Virus record (IMG/VR): IMGVR_UViG_3300035016_000032
Span: 1 to 37,853 of that record
Reading direction: 5' to 3' (one strand)
Length of the DNA stretch: 37,853 nucleotides
Source of the DNA: a virus
Positions 14,567 to 22,557 of the stretch are shown here, piece after piece. Made by a program: the position numbers and the translations under genes. The notes under the pieces were generated by a model. It saw only the letters and a list, made by a program, of their open reading frames with translations. It made no database searches and was not told the origin of the DNA. Position 1 is the first letter of the stretch. The number at the start of each line of letters is the position of its first letter.

Positions 14567-14719
14567 CTATCGCCGCTTGCGTTCTTCAGACATCGCCCAA
14601 AAGGCAAAACCGATGGCTGCGCCCAAGGTCGCGCCGATCAGGATGATGACCGCCGAGTTCCCTGTGGCTGCCCCAACGGTTGCGGAAAGAATAGCGCCGG
14701 TGGCGATATACATACGCAT
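14567..14719 (-). CDS. Small two-helix membrane protein, unknown
   Basis: From the ATG at 14719 the 50-residue product is almost entirely two hydrophobic segments (YIATGAILSATVGAATG and AVIILIGATLGAAIGFAFWA) with a basic C-terminus (SEERKRR). A longer ORF from 14806 adds a non-conserved-looking polar stretch. Holin-like topology is possible, but no endolysin is adjacent, so this remains a guess. Confidence 0.45.
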   Translation of the reverse strand: MRMYIATGAILSATVGAATGNSAVIILIGATLGAAIGFAFWAMSEERKRR

Positions 14720-14806
14720 CCGCGGGCAGTTACTTGACTTAAGCTGGCTTGTCAGCCCCGGCCTTAGCCTCGTCCGTCCGCTGGGGTGGTTGCCCCTGAG
14801 CGCCAC

Positions 14807-15355
14807 CTACCGATTCAGCTCATTCGCAAGGGCGCCTGCGTACCCGCACGCCGATGATCCAGTGTAGACCTCGCACACGGTCTGAGCAGCCTTGATCATG
14901 TCAGACCAGATTGCCCGATCATCGAACTTGTCGCATTCGCCCCATCGGTACTGAACCGTTGTCGCTTCACGCCAGGCCTCTGGTGCGGCATGCCCGGTAA
15001 AGGTCTGGTCGCGCCGGCTATCCGCATTGATGCCCCAGCGCTCGGTGAAGGCAAAGACTGGCTCCCCATTACTCTTCAGAAAAAACGTGCCAACACAAAC
15101 CGTATCTCCATCTCGGTTCGAGTCGTTTGTGAGCAGAAGCCGCACCCAGATGTCCCCAGTGTCCGGGTTGACCCGATAGAAGAGGTAGCTGAACTGCCTC
15201 TTGCCCCAACCCTCGTGGAAGGCGAGGAAGCCGTTTCCCTCATTGCTCGGCGTGTACTCGAATGGCCTCTCCCGCGTGTGTATGACGTCGGCGAAAGCAG
15301 CACCCGGCATCACAAGTGCCGATGCAGCGACAAGCCATTTTAGTGTTGCAAGCAT
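14807..15355 (-). CDS. Exported protein, unknown
   Basis: The 182-residue product starts MLATLKWLVAASALVMPGAA with a likely cleavage after AFA, so it is exported. The mature part is polar and beta-rich, with four cysteines, three of them near the C-terminus, that could form disulphides. GGGAGGA six bases before the ATG at 15355 fixes the start; the ORF open to 15430 is longer. It forms a small minus-strand group with the neighbouring membrane proteins; no family is recognised. Confidence 0.6.
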   Translation of the reverse strand: MLATLKWLVAASALVMPGAAFADVIHTRERPFEYTPSNEGNGFLAFHEGWGKRQFSYLFYRVNPDTGDIWVRLLLTNDSNRDGDTVCVGTFFLKSNGEPVFAFTERWGINADSRRDQTFTGHAAPEAWREATTVQYRWGECDKFDDRAIWSDMIKAAQTVCEVYTGSSACGYAGALANELNR

Positions 15356-15496
15356 CTCTGTCCTCCCATCGTGCGGGCAGAGATTACGCTGCGGCATATA
15401 CTGAGCGCAACCCGCAGATGCCGAGCCCAAGCGGCTGAAGGATCGCGGGTGCTGAGTGGGGCGCGACGGCTTCCCCTCAGTATTCTGTCGGACCGC

Positions 15497-15616
15497 CTAG
15501 AACACGCAGGAGAAGCCGAACTCCGTGAAAGGGCAGTGCATCACCACCGCCGATGTAAGCGCCACGCCGAGCATCAAAGAGAGCCCGAAGGCTATCGGAA
15601 CGGATAACGTTTGCAT
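15497..15616 (-). CDS. Very small membrane protein, unknown
   Basis: The ORF from ATG 15616 gives 39 residues with one membrane helix (VPIAFGLSLMLGVALTSAVV) and a short Cys-containing tail. CGGAG lies about seven bases upstream. Its size makes the call uncertain; the hydrophobic helix and ribosome-binding site are the only support. Confidence 0.4.
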   Translation of the reverse strand: MQTLSVPIAFGLSLMLGVALTSAVVMHCPFTEFGFSCVF

Positions 15617-15798
15617 CAATGTCTCCGCGCTGGTTGGCGAGCGGAAATGAGCGTTGCCCCCCGCCAGTTCCATACCCGTGCGGCCTGCATTCAAGACGGT
15701 TAACGGAGAGTGTCAGCCCGCCTTGGCCTGCTGCTTGCGCGCCCCGCTGGCGCATCTTCTGCGAATGTCGAAACCCATGCATTTCCGCTCACCGGGCG

Positions 15799-16410
15799 TC
15801 AACGCTGGTTGAACGAAGGTTGCGGGACTGTTCGTTTTCTGTTGACGTACGGGCGACCCGCGAAGCCCCACATGACTGCCAAGTCCTGAAGGCAGTCGCG
15901 GAGATTGTCGGCGGCGGTGAGGCGTTGCCGCTTTGCGATCTCGCCTGGGAATAGCTCACCGAGCGACTTGCCTTGCCCGCACACGCTGACCAGGAGCCGA
16001 TAGTTGCGCGTACCAATTTCGGCGCGCGCCCTGGCCAATTCTTTTCGGGCGCGGGCGCGTTGCATGGTGATCGGGGCCTTGGCCGTGCCACCATCAACCT
16101 GCTCCCGGGCATAGTCCACCGCTGAGACGTCGGCCCTGGCGAACACCTCGAAATGCTCGCGGAAGGCATCGGCGGTTTTCTTTTGGAGGCGCGTCAGCTC
16201 CCCTCTGGCATACAGCGTCGCCACCGCGCTTTCCTTGACGTTGACGGCCGAGCCGATCTCACGCGGGAAGCCCTTCTCGCCATCCAAGTCGGGCCGCCAG
16301 TCGGGATTCTCGACCTTGGTGACCCGAACCTGGATGTCTAGGTCTCTGGCCAGAGATGGGCCGGCTGCGGCTGCACCTTTCGCATTCCTGGACTTCTGTT
16401 GCCGCGCCAT
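15799..16410 (-). CDS. DUF6456-like phage protein, possible regulator
   Basis: The 203-residue protein has a central helical domain (TRLQKKTADAFREHFEVFAR) and a conserved C-terminal domain (NYRLLVSVCGQGKSLGELFP, then LRDCLQDLAVMWGFAG). The pattern resembles the DUF6456-type domain of alphaproteobacterial and phage regulators; this assignment is tentative. The ATG overlaps the stop of the preceding gene (TGATG). As the last early gene before the late region it is a candidate for late-gene control. Confidence 0.55.
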   Translation of the reverse strand: MARQQKSRNAKGAAAAGPSLARDLDIQVRVTKVENPDWRPDLDGEKGFPREIGSAVNVKESAVATLYARGELTRLQKKTADAFREHFEVFARADVSAVDYAREQVDGGTAKAPITMQRARARKELARARAEIGTRNYRLLVSVCGQGKSLGELFPGEIAKRQRLTAADNLRDCLQDLAVMWGFAGRPYVNRKRTVPQPSFNQR

Positions 16411-16742
16411 CAGGTGCGCTCCGGTTTGCACGGGTGAAGCATGTAGCCAAGCCGACGCTTGCCGGTGATCGCCCAGCCCAGGCGGGCGAGCTTGACGCGC
16501 ATGCGGGAGAGCATGGACTTGACGGAGTGGCCGGCGAAGGCCGGGAAGTTCTCAGGCCGGCCATAGGCGGCGCGGCAGAGTTCGGAGACGGCAACCCAGG
16601 CACCCATCTTGTCGGCAAGGCAGCGCAGGATGACGCCCTCCGTCGGCCCGAAGATCAGCGGAGAGACGCGGATCAGGGCATCCATCGGAACGGTCTCGAC
16701 AGGATAGGCTTGGCCGCAGGCGGGGCATGTGTGGGCCGTCAC
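16410..16742 (-). CDS. CPACG motif plus winged-helix DNA-binding protein
   Basis: The start GTG at 16742 overlaps the upstream TGA (GTGA). The 110-residue protein has CPACG at residues 6-10 and then a winged-helix domain (about 30-108): LIFGPTEGVILRCLADKMGA and VKSMLSRMRVKLARLGWAIT, the pattern of OmpR/PhoB-type output domains. Only one cysteine pair is near the N-terminus, so a full zinc ribbon is not proven. It is likely to bind DNA and, by position, may activate the late operon or regulate early genes. Confidence 0.65.
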   Translation of the reverse strand: MTAHTCPACGQAYPVETVPMDALIRVSPLIFGPTEGVILRCLADKMGAWVAVSELCRAAYGRPENFPAFAGHSVKSMLSRMRVKLARLGWAITGKRRLGYMLHPCKPERT

Positions 16743-17197
16743 GCCGCGATCCTTTCCGCTTCCGGCCACCGCGGCAGGATCTGGTAGTAGGTCTCGAAGC
16801 TATGAGCCCCGAAGCGGATCATCGCGACGGGCAGCTTGAACCTCCGGCGGGCGGTTGTGACGGCGTTGTGGACGCGCCTTTGCAGCCACCCGGTTTCGCC
16901 CATCAACTCTGCCATCGAGATCATCGGGCGGGCGCGGATCAGGGCGATGATGCGCTGTGCGTCCTTCCGGTCGAATGGTGAGATGGCGTTGCGTGGGGCC
17001 CGCTTGAGCCGAGCAGAGGAGCCCAGCTCTTCGATGAGAACGCGCACGATGGATTCGCGCGGGTAGCCCATGATCTGGCCGATCTCGCCGGCGTGGTGGC
17101 CGAGGTTGAACAGACGGACTGCTTCCTTGCGGTCGATCAGGCGGCGCCTGCCTCTGCCGGGCCGGTCTGTGCTGGAATGGCGAAGGGCGAGGTTCAT
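16739..17197 (-). CDS. Double helix-turn-helix protein
   Basis: The 152-residue protein has two HTH-like units: IDRKEAVRLFNLGHHAGEIG (about 20-45) and FDRKDAQRIIALIRARPMIS (about 75-110), the second followed by a recognition-like helix near GWLQRRVHNAV. The ATG at 17197 is preceded by GGAGGGGG. It overlaps the winged-helix gene by four bases, and the three consecutive genes look like a regulatory cassette at the end of the leftward early operon. Confidence 0.6.
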   Translation of the reverse strand: MNLALRHSSTDRPGRGRRRLIDRKEAVRLFNLGHHAGEIGQIMGYPRESIVRVLIEELGSSARLKRAPRNAISPFDRKDAQRIIALIRARPMISMAELMGETGWLQRRVHNAVTTARRRFKLPVAMIRFGAHSFETYYQILPRWPEAERIAA

Positions 17198-17277
17198 GCC
17201 GGCCCCCTCCACTCCTCGGCCTTCCCAGTTGAGCGCGGGCGTGACAGGTTCGGCACCGTGCCCAAAGGAGCTTGTTG

Positions 17278-17580
17278 ATGACCGATGAAGTCGTGGTGTC
17301 GAGCGGACAAGTTTTGTCCATCGGTACGGACGAGTGGGAGATCGTGGGTGACACGGATCTGCCCGTTCAGTTCGTGGACCTGATCACCGAGGCTCGTCAC
17401 TTGAATGGTGTGGTTTACCTGTCCTTTGCCTCTGGGGTGGTCGACGCCAACAACACCGGAAGGGCGCACATGGCCTGTCGGCTTCGTATGAGCCTCGGCA
17501 CCGCACAAGGGCTTCACCATCTCTTGGGTGACATGATCTCGACTGCCCTCAAGCCAATCGACCCATCTACGACGAACTGA
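17278..17580 (+). CDS. DUF3467-like small protein on the opposite strand
   Basis: This 100-residue protein (LNGVVYLSFASGVVDANNTG, then RLRMSLGTAQGLHHLLGDMI) resembles the short DUF3467-type fold, a beta-sheet followed by one helix; the match is weak and tentative. AAAGGAG lies seven bases before the ATG at 17278. It is transcribed against the surrounding replication genes and lies between the double-HTH gene and the helicase accessory gene, as an inserted accessory gene would. Confidence 0.5.
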   Translation: MTDEVVVSSGQVLSIGTDEWEIVGDTDLPVQFVDLITEARHLNGVVYLSFASGVVDANNTGRAHMACRLRMSLGTAQGLHHLLGDMISTALKPIDPSTTN

Positions 17581-17591
17581 GGTGACGTCGC

Positions 17592-17849
17592 TCATGCCAT
17601 CCCCTCGCTGATGGCGTCGGCAAAGGCGCGCTTGAGCCTGTCCGCGTCCTGAAAGGAGATGCCCAGACTCCGCGGGACGGTGGCGCTGAGAATGGCGTTG
17701 CGAAGCCGCTTCTCCACGAACAGCCGGGCGGCTTTCGCCATTACCACCCATTCGGCCTGCTCGTCCTCGTCGAGCTCTTCCCAGGCGCAGGGACGCTTGT
17801 CGGCGATCCACATCTCACGGGCGAGGTTGCGGTCCACGAGGCGGTTCAT
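17592..17849 (-). CDS. Small helical protein downstream of the helicase
   Basis: This 85-residue helical protein (CAWEELDEDEQAEWVVMAKA) overlaps the helicase gene by four bases, so translation is coupled. Its pattern resembles short early-region phage proteins of rhizobial prophages. A role as a helicase partner is a guess from gene order; no family is recognised. Confidence 0.6.
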   Translation of the reverse strand: MNRLVDRNLAREMWIADKRPCAWEELDEDEQAEWVVMAKAARLFVEKRLRNAILSATVPRSLGISFQDADRLKRAFADAISEGMA

Positions 17850-19300
17850 TGCCAGTCCTCCAGCCCAAGGCCGGCTTCCCGACTGGTCAGATACCGGGTG
17901 AAGCGATCCTCGAAGCGGACCTCCCGGCGAATGTCCGACCGGCCGAAGCGCACCTTGAGCGCGCCGAGCTCGGCCAAGCCTTCGCAGTCGTCAGGAAAGA
18001 CGCGCCTGATCTTTTTCCAGTCGGCATCCGAAGCGGCCGTGGCCTCCTTGTCCTTTTTGAACTTCTCCGGCCGGTAGAGATAAAGGATGGCGTCATAGGC
18101 CTGCTTCGCCGGATCGCCGCCGTAGAGGTCGGCCGAGATCGGGCGGGGGTTGTCCCGCTTCATGCCTTCCGAGTTGCGTTGGTTGAGGATCAGCCATGCC
18201 GACTTTGTTTGGCCGGCGCCGGCCTTCAGAACCTTGTTGATGTCCCGTGCCTTGCTGCCAGGGTCCGCCCGGGGATCCGGCGGCGTGATCGATTGGATGT
18301 GGTCCACCACGACTAGGGGCGGCTTGCCGCCGCCGAACCGCTTCACGAACCGTCGCGCATAGCCACAAAGCTTCGGCGCGCCTTCCTCCGAGCACTTGAT
18401 GATCTCGAAGGGCTGCGCATCGATCCAATTCGCGAAGTCTATCGCCCGACCCCACTCCCGCTCATTGAGCCGGCCGGCTCGCTGGCTGGGAACGTCCACC
18501 CCATATTCCTGCGCCACCATCTGGCGGACACACTGTTCCGCGGACTGGTCGTAGGACAGGAACAAGACCGGGTGGGCCCGTTTCAGAGCATGGGCGACGA
18601 TCTGCAGCGTGAGGCTGGTCTTGCCCTCGCCCGACGATGAAAGCAGTGCGTAGAGGTTGCCCGCCTCGAAGCAGGGCTCGGAGATCACTTCCGCGATTTC
18701 GTCGAGGCAGATTGGAACCCCTTCGATCTCGCCACGGGCGCAAGCCGCGCTCATGCTCGCCAGATAGCGGGCGCCCATACCCAGCCGGTTCTCCTCCCTC
18801 ACCCGCTCCGCCCGGAGCTCCGTCAGCCGTTCCTCCAGCGGCTCCAGCTCGATCAGGACGTCTTTGTCAGGTGGGAGATCGAAGGCGACGTGAACCACAT
18901 CCTGGGCGGCCGCGATGGCCTCCCGTCTGATCCACATATCGACGATGGCAGAGGCGTAATCTCGTGCGCCGGCCACAGTGACAGCCTCAGCCGCAAGTCG
19001 GGCCAGGTATCGGGGCATAGGAGCGGTGTCTGTCTCGCCGTCCAACTTCACGCCGGAATCGGCAGGAAGATAGCTCTTCATCGTTACGGGGTCCGCCGCT
19101 TTACCTGCCCCGATCATCTTGGCCGCCACCTCGAAGATCCTGCCGTGCAGCCGCTCATAGAAGTGCTTGGGCTCCAGGAACGGCACACGGTCCAATGCTT
19201 CGTTGTTGATGAGAAGCGCGCCAAGCAGAGCCTGCTCGGCCTCGACGTTCGACGGCACCTCGGCCGGCGGATGATCGGAGAAGCGCTCGTGCTTGTTCAT
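17846..19300 (-). CDS. DnaB-like replicative helicase
   Basis: The 484-residue protein has an N-terminal DnaB-type helical domain (residues about 15-130, EAEQALLGALLINNEALDRV) and a RecA-like ATPase domain with Walker A SSSGEGKTS (221-229) and Walker B LVVVD (329-333). The first Walker A position, usually Gly, is Ser here. It unwinds DNA at the phage replication fork. Neighbours are a RuvC-like nuclease and a methyltransferase, a standard phage replication module. A separate loader or primase gene was not seen. Confidence 0.85.
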   Translation of the reverse strand: MNKHERFSDHPPAEVPSNVEAEQALLGALLINNEALDRVPFLEPKHFYERLHGRIFEVAAKMIGAGKAADPVTMKSYLPADSGVKLDGETDTAPMPRYLARLAAEAVTVAGARDYASAIVDMWIRREAIAAAQDVVHVAFDLPPDKDVLIELEPLEERLTELRAERVREENRLGMGARYLASMSAACARGEIEGVPICLDEIAEVISEPCFEAGNLYALLSSSGEGKTSLTLQIVAHALKRAHPVLFLSYDQSAEQCVRQMVAQEYGVDVPSQRAGRLNEREWGRAIDFANWIDAQPFEIIKCSEEGAPKLCGYARRFVKRFGGGKPPLVVVDHIQSITPPDPRADPGSKARDINKVLKAGAGQTKSAWLILNQRNSEGMKRDNPRPISADLYGGDPAKQAYDAILYLYRPEKFKKDKEATAASDADWKKIRRVFPDDCEGLAELGALKVRFGRSDIRREVRFEDRFTRYLTSREAGLGLEDWQ

Positions 19301-19857
19301 GCGGCCGCGCTCCGCTCGGTCATCTTGAAGGCCTGGGAGGCTGATCCGGCGAAGGCCACCCCAACGGCGTCGGCCTGATCATCGTTGGTGACATGGATGC
19401 GCAGTTGCTGGCACCGCTCGCGCGTCGCCCGTTTCCAATCCTTGCGCACCCATCCCGGCCGGCGGCCGAAGCCCAGGAACTGCTTTCGCCACGTCGCGGG
19501 CGGGATGACCTCGAAGGGAATGGAGTAGGCCCGGATGATCGCCGCGGCCGCGCCGGTGAGTTGGTTCAGGAGCAGCGCGGTCCCGGCGTTGATCGTCACA
19601 TCGTCGCGCTCTCCGGCAAAATCAGAGACGTGCTTGCGCTGAGGCATGACGTTCCGCACGGGCTGTTCGATCGCTACGAAGTCGGGACGCCGCGGCTTGA
19701 TCGTGCGGATGAGGATCGATCCCATCTCGCCGGCGCGCTGTTCGTAGTCGCCGGGGCCAATGCGGAACGACCCGGCTTCGATGGCCGAAAGCTCGGCCCG
19801 CGTGTCGTACCAGGCGAAGCCGGTCACGGTGGCAATGTCGAGGGCCAAGATGAGCAT
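19297..19857 (-). CDS. RuvC-like Holliday junction resolvase
   Basis: The 186-residue product starts MLILALDIATVTGFAWYD, with Asp7 in the first RuvC motif; DFVAIEQPVRN holds the Glu of the second, and NDDQADAVGVAF the Asp-x-x-Asp pair of the last. These are the metal ligands of RNase H-fold resolvases. The protein probably resolves branched replication intermediates before packaging. It overlaps the helicase gene by four bases. Confidence 0.8.
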   Translation of the reverse strand: MLILALDIATVTGFAWYDTRAELSAIEAGSFRIGPGDYEQRAGEMGSILIRTIKPRRPDFVAIEQPVRNVMPQRKHVSDFAGERDDVTINAGTALLLNQLTGAAAAIIRAYSIPFEVIPPATWRKQFLGFGRRPGWVRKDWKRATRERCQQLRIHVTNDDQADAVGVAFAGSASQAFKMTERSAAA

Positions 19858-20537
19858 CAGGCGGCGGCCTCCGCGAAAAGTTCAGCCTGGCGCGCGTCCT
19901 TGCGGTCGAGCATGCGCAGGACCGTCTCACCCTTCCAAGCCTTGTCCCAGACGAACCAGCCGTTGAGCATGGGCGGTGCGCCCTGGCCGGTGAAGTCGAT
20001 CTTCCAGCGCATGAGGTAGACGCGGGCCGGCGGATGCCGCACCCAGAACGGCGCGAGCCCACCAGCGCCGGGGAATGTCCAGTTGAGCAGCAGCGCCATG
20101 TATTCGACGTTCAAGACGTCGAGGGCATGCTTGAGCCAGCGCGCCTTGCCGTTGCCCCAGCCGCATTCCGCGAAGGGAGGATTCGTGACGATCGCGCCGG
20201 CCGCTGGGAAGCTCCAGTCGTAGAAGCTCCGAACCTCAGCGCCGCAGCCGCGGTCGATAAGATCGGAGGCCACGACCGAAAGCCCAAGCGTCCGCATCTC
20301 CCGAACCATGGCCCCGTCGCCGGCCGCCGGCTCCCAGACTGTGCCGAATCCCCGGAGGCGGTCGATCTCGGCATGAAGGAATGCGCGCGTGGGCTCGGGC
20401 GGCGTCGGATAGAACTCATCCGCCTCCCGCTCCATGTGCTCGACCCGCCGGTACGAGCCGTCGAGGTCGCGCTGGACGACCGGCTTCGACTTCTTGCCGG
20501 TGGCGCGGAACAAGCCATGTGCGGAAGCGGTGGCCAT
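19857..20537 (-). CDS. Phage DNA methyltransferase
   Basis: The 226-residue protein has a SAM-binding motif (VWEPAAGDGAMVREM) and the catalytic NPPF (in AGAIVTNPPFAECG), as in N6-adenine DNA methyltransferases. The ATG at 20537 has GGAG seven bases upstream and overlaps the preceding stop (TGATG); the much longer open frame upstream looks non-coding. It probably modifies phage DNA against host restriction; the site and base are unknown. An RNA or protein target is less likely. Confidence 0.75.
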   Translation of the reverse strand: MATASAHGLFRATGKKSKPVVQRDLDGSYRRVEHMEREADEFYPTPPEPTRAFLHAEIDRLRGFGTVWEPAAGDGAMVREMRTLGLSVVASDLIDRGCGAEVRSFYDWSFPAAGAIVTNPPFAECGWGNGKARWLKHALDVLNVEYMALLLNWTFPGAGGLAPFWVRHPPARVYLMRWKIDFTGQGAPPMLNGWFVWDKAWKGETVLRMLDRKDARQAELFAEAAA

Positions 20538-20884
20538 CAAGTTGGCTCCCCCACGTCCTTCGCAGGCGCCGCTTCCCAGCCCTCGCCGCCGATCACCCCG
20601 CAGGTCATCCCGTTGGGCAGGGTGCGAACCACGCTCCATGAGCCATCCTTCGGGTCCACCACCAGCGTGATAAGCTCGCCCCGTGCCGACACGCCGGCCG
20701 CCGTAGGTTCCTCGCCGTAGCGCTCCTGCAGCCTCCGGAGCATGGCGTCGGTGGACGTGCAGAGCACTTGGGCATCGGCTTCCCGCACCGCCCACGCCAG
20801 AGCCAAGGCGGCGAGAGAGATGAGCGCCAAGGCACTGAGGGTTTGATCCAGGCGGCGCTTGGCCGCTTCGCTTCGCAGGCGCAT
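20537..20884 (-). CDS. Exported or membrane-anchored protein, unknown
   Basis: The 115-residue protein has a basic start, a hydrophobic segment (SALALISLAALALAWAVREA) and a possible cleavage after ADA, followed by a mature part with TLPNGMTCGVIGGEGW. This type of short secreted protein recurs in early regions of rhizobial prophages as far as I recall. Why an exported protein is in the replication operon is unclear. Confidence 0.6.
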   Translation of the reverse strand: MRLRSEAAKRRLDQTLSALALISLAALALAWAVREADAQVLCTSTDAMLRRLQERYGEEPTAAGVSARGELITLVVDPKDGSWSVVRTLPNGMTCGVIGGEGWEAAPAKDVGEPT

Positions 20885-20889
20885 GGGCT

Positions 20890-21477
20890 CTACTCCGCAG
20901 CCTGGAGCTCGGGATCAGCGGCGTCCCACTCCTCATCGCCGGCCGTGAAACCGGGATCGGTGTCGCCTTCGCCCTTGATCAGTTCGGAGTCGGGTGCCGG
21001 CTCCATCGCCAGCACGAGCTCGCGCTCCTTGTTGCCGCCGTACCAAGCCTCAAGCCAGGCCTGCCCCGGCTTGCTGGACGTGTCGTGCGGACAGGTGTCC
21101 TGCCCCAAGCCCATGATGCCGGCGTAGCGCCCGTCCTGCCGCGCGATTTCCACGCCTGGCGTGCGCTTCTCCTCCACTCGGAAGAGGTCCAGTTGCTCGC
21201 GCTTGAGCGGGACGCCGAGGATGGCGAGATACTCGAAGAGCTTCTGCAGCTCCTCCACGATCTCATCCCGATCATCCGCCTTTGCGATGGCGAGCGCGCG
21301 CTTGGCCGCCTTCATGTGGATGCCTTTGCCCTCCACATGCTTGACGACGTTCCGGTAGGAGCCGTTCGCGCTTTCGAACTCCTCCTTGGCGCGCCGGAGC
21401 TTGCCCAAATTGAGCGCGATCACCGCGTCCTCCGCCGGAGCAACGCCGCTGTTGTGTCCAACTGCTTCAGCCATCAC
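20890..21477 (-). CDS. GapR-like and ribosome modulation factor-like fusion
   Basis: This 195-residue protein starts with VGHNS, common in alphaproteobacterial GapR-like proteins. Residues about 23-92 look GapR-like (KGIHMKAAKRALAIAKADDR, ending FEYLAILG). Residues about 112-153 resemble ribosome modulation factor: GRYAGIMGLGQDTCPHDTSS followed by WLEAWYGG, matching the GYQAG...CP...WL-GW pattern of RMF. The tail is acidic. A DNA-binding plus ribosome-binding architecture is suggested by pattern only; it may bind DNA during replication. Confidence 0.6.
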   Translation of the reverse strand: MMAEAVGHNSGVAPAEDAVIALNLGKLRRAKEEFESANGSYRNVVKHVEGKGIHMKAAKRALAIAKADDRDEIVEELQKLFEYLAILGVPLKREQLDLFRVEEKRTPGVEIARQDGRYAGIMGLGQDTCPHDTSSKPGQAWLEAWYGGNKERELVLAMEPAPDSELIKGEGDTDPGFTAGDEEWDAADPELQAAE

Positions 21478-21495
21478 TTCCTCCCTTCGCGCCGC

Positions 21496-21897
21496 TCAAG
21501 GACGCGCCTTCTGAATGCGCCGATCCATTTCAGGACGGCCCGCAGCAACCGCAGCCGCATGACGCCTCACTCTCAGGTCGTTGGTTTCTGCATCCATCGC
21601 GTCGGCGGAGGCTTCGATCCGCTCGCAAAGCCGCCCGTAAGCGGCCTGCAAAGCCAACAGCGTGTCGCCGTCGGCCTTCTTCATTTCCCGCCAGCGATGC
21701 CAGATGCGGAAGGCGTATGAGACGGGGACGCCAGCCTTATCGGCCGCCCTTCCCATCGCCGCTCCCCAGGTGTCGCCGCGGCCGCGATGCTCCGCAGTCG
21801 TAAGCTTTTCGAGAAGCCGGTAGCTCTCAGCCGCCGCCGCACTCATTGCGTCCTCGTCAATCCTGTTGTCGCCAGCGACAATTCTGTTGTCGGACAA
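21496..21897 (-). CDS. Small helical phage protein, unknown
   Basis: From a TTG at 21897 with GGAG upstream the product is 133 residues; an ATG at 21846 would give 116. The sequence is mainly helices (ESYRLLEKLTTAEHRGRGDT, then GVPVSYAFRIWHRWREMKKA). The middle has an HTH-like feel (AADKAGVPVSYAFRIWHRW), so DNA binding is possible. It is followed at once by the GapR/RMF-like gene in the leftward early operon. Confidence 0.55.
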   Translation of the reverse strand: MSDNRIVAGDNRIDEDAMSAAAAESYRLLEKLTTAEHRGRGDTWGAAMGRAADKAGVPVSYAFRIWHRWREMKKADGDTLLALQAAYGRLCERIEASADAMDAETNDLRVRRHAAAVAAGRPEMDRRIQKARP

Positions 21898-21906
21898 GAG
21901 TGATCT

Positions 21907-21930
21907 CCACGGTTACTTTCCGAACCGTGG
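21907..21930. repeat. Inverted repeat CCACGGTT-N8-AACCGTGG
   Basis: Two perfect 8-base arms flank an 8-base loop between the small TM gene and the gene starting at 21897. No T run follows on either strand, so it is more likely an operator or an mRNA hairpin than a terminator. It differs from the CI/Cro operator motif. Confidence 0.4.
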
Positions 21931-21991
21931 GTTGGGGCACAGCGAAGCGCCGAGCCATAGTTGAGAGGCAAATCGAGGACGGGCACGAACC

Positions 21992-22195
21992 ATGATCCGC
22001 CAAGAACAGCGTTCGGCCCAACTCTCGTTTGATTTCCGGCCGCGCCCGCGCGCGGCGAATGATGATGATTGGCTGTCACCGGCGCCCCCGCTGCACATGC
22101 GGATGTCGGCGGGTGCGCCCGCTGCTGATCCGCAGCGCCACGACCAGGACGTTCAGCCCAAGCCAAGCCGTGCCAGCCAGAAGGAGCGCGGTTGA
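21992..22195 (+). CDS. Possible small basic protein, weakly supported
   Basis: A 67-residue plus-strand ORF (AQLSFDFRPRPRAANDDDWL) lies opposite the small membrane protein gene. The N-terminal composition looks protein-like, but there is only a poor GAGG site upstream, and the 3' half is Pro/Ala/Gln-rich. It may be a shadow. Confidence 0.25.
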   Translation: MIRQEQRSAQLSFDFRPRPRAANDDDWLSPAPPLHMRMSAGAPAADPQRHDQDVQPKPSRASQKERG

Positions 22196-22204
22196 GAGGG
22201 TCAA
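22076..22204 (-). CDS. Tiny membrane protein coupled to an HTH gene
   Basis: A TTG at 22204 overlaps the upstream TGA (TTGA), with GGGAGG about six bases before it. The 42-residue product is one membrane helix (LSTALLLAGTAWLGLNVLVV) and a basic tail (RRHPHVQRGRR). The position in the leftward early operon and the ribosome-binding site support it; the function is unknown. Confidence 0.5.
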   Translation of the reverse strand: MTLSTALLLAGTAWLGLNVLVVALRISSGRTRRHPHVQRGRR

Positions 22205-22557
22205 TTGATCCTCCCGCGCACGTCGATCACGACGCCGAGTTGCTGATGCGCGCCGATGAACTTGAGGAAGTCGCTCCGGGCCTGAGCGTCCGCACGGCTC
22301 CACGCCTGGAGCAGATCGGGCGAGCCCTGGGCCGCGGTCTCGACAAGCGGCACGATCGACCGGCTGGAGTTCTTCTCGAAGCGAACGTGACCGCGCTTTT
22401 CCAGTTGATGAGCGAGCCGATGAATGCCCGACTTGGCTATGCCCAGCGCGTCGCCGATCTCCACATAGCTCGGCGAGTATCCATGCTGCGCTCGGTAGGT
22501 GCGGAGGAAGTCGAGAAACCGACGCTGGGGAGCGGTGAGGCCGAGTGCTGCGGTCAT
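22201..22557 (-). CDS. LexA-like N-terminal HTH protein
   Basis: Residues 1-60 (TAPQRRFLDFLRTYRAQHGY, then SYVEIGDALGIAKSGIHRL) follow the LexA DNA-binding domain pattern, including the Gly-Tyr-Ser-Pro-Ser-Tyr turn. There is no peptidase domain: residues 61-118 are a short helical tail. It probably represses or activates early genes. Start and stop overlap both neighbours (ATGA, TTGA), so it belongs to the leftward early operon. Confidence 0.7.
   Translation of the reverse strand: MTAALGLTAPQRRFLDFLRTYRAQHGYSPSYVEIGDALGIAKSGIHRLAHQLEKRGHVRFEKNSSRSIVPLVETAAQGSPDLLQAWSRADAQARSDFLKFIGAHQQLGVVIDVRGRIN

Noticed and set aside
15371-15607. A 78-codon plus-strand ORF upstream of the exported protein gene
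   Set aside because: Basic, His/Arg-rich composition with no ribosome-binding site; it looks like the complement of the leader and small membrane gene.
19857-20936. A 359-codon open frame covering the methyltransferase and about 400 bases upstream
   Set aside because: The upstream part is Arg/Gly-rich with no conserved motif and lies on top of the exported protein gene in another frame. An ATG with a ribosome-binding site at 20537 gives a normal methyltransferase.
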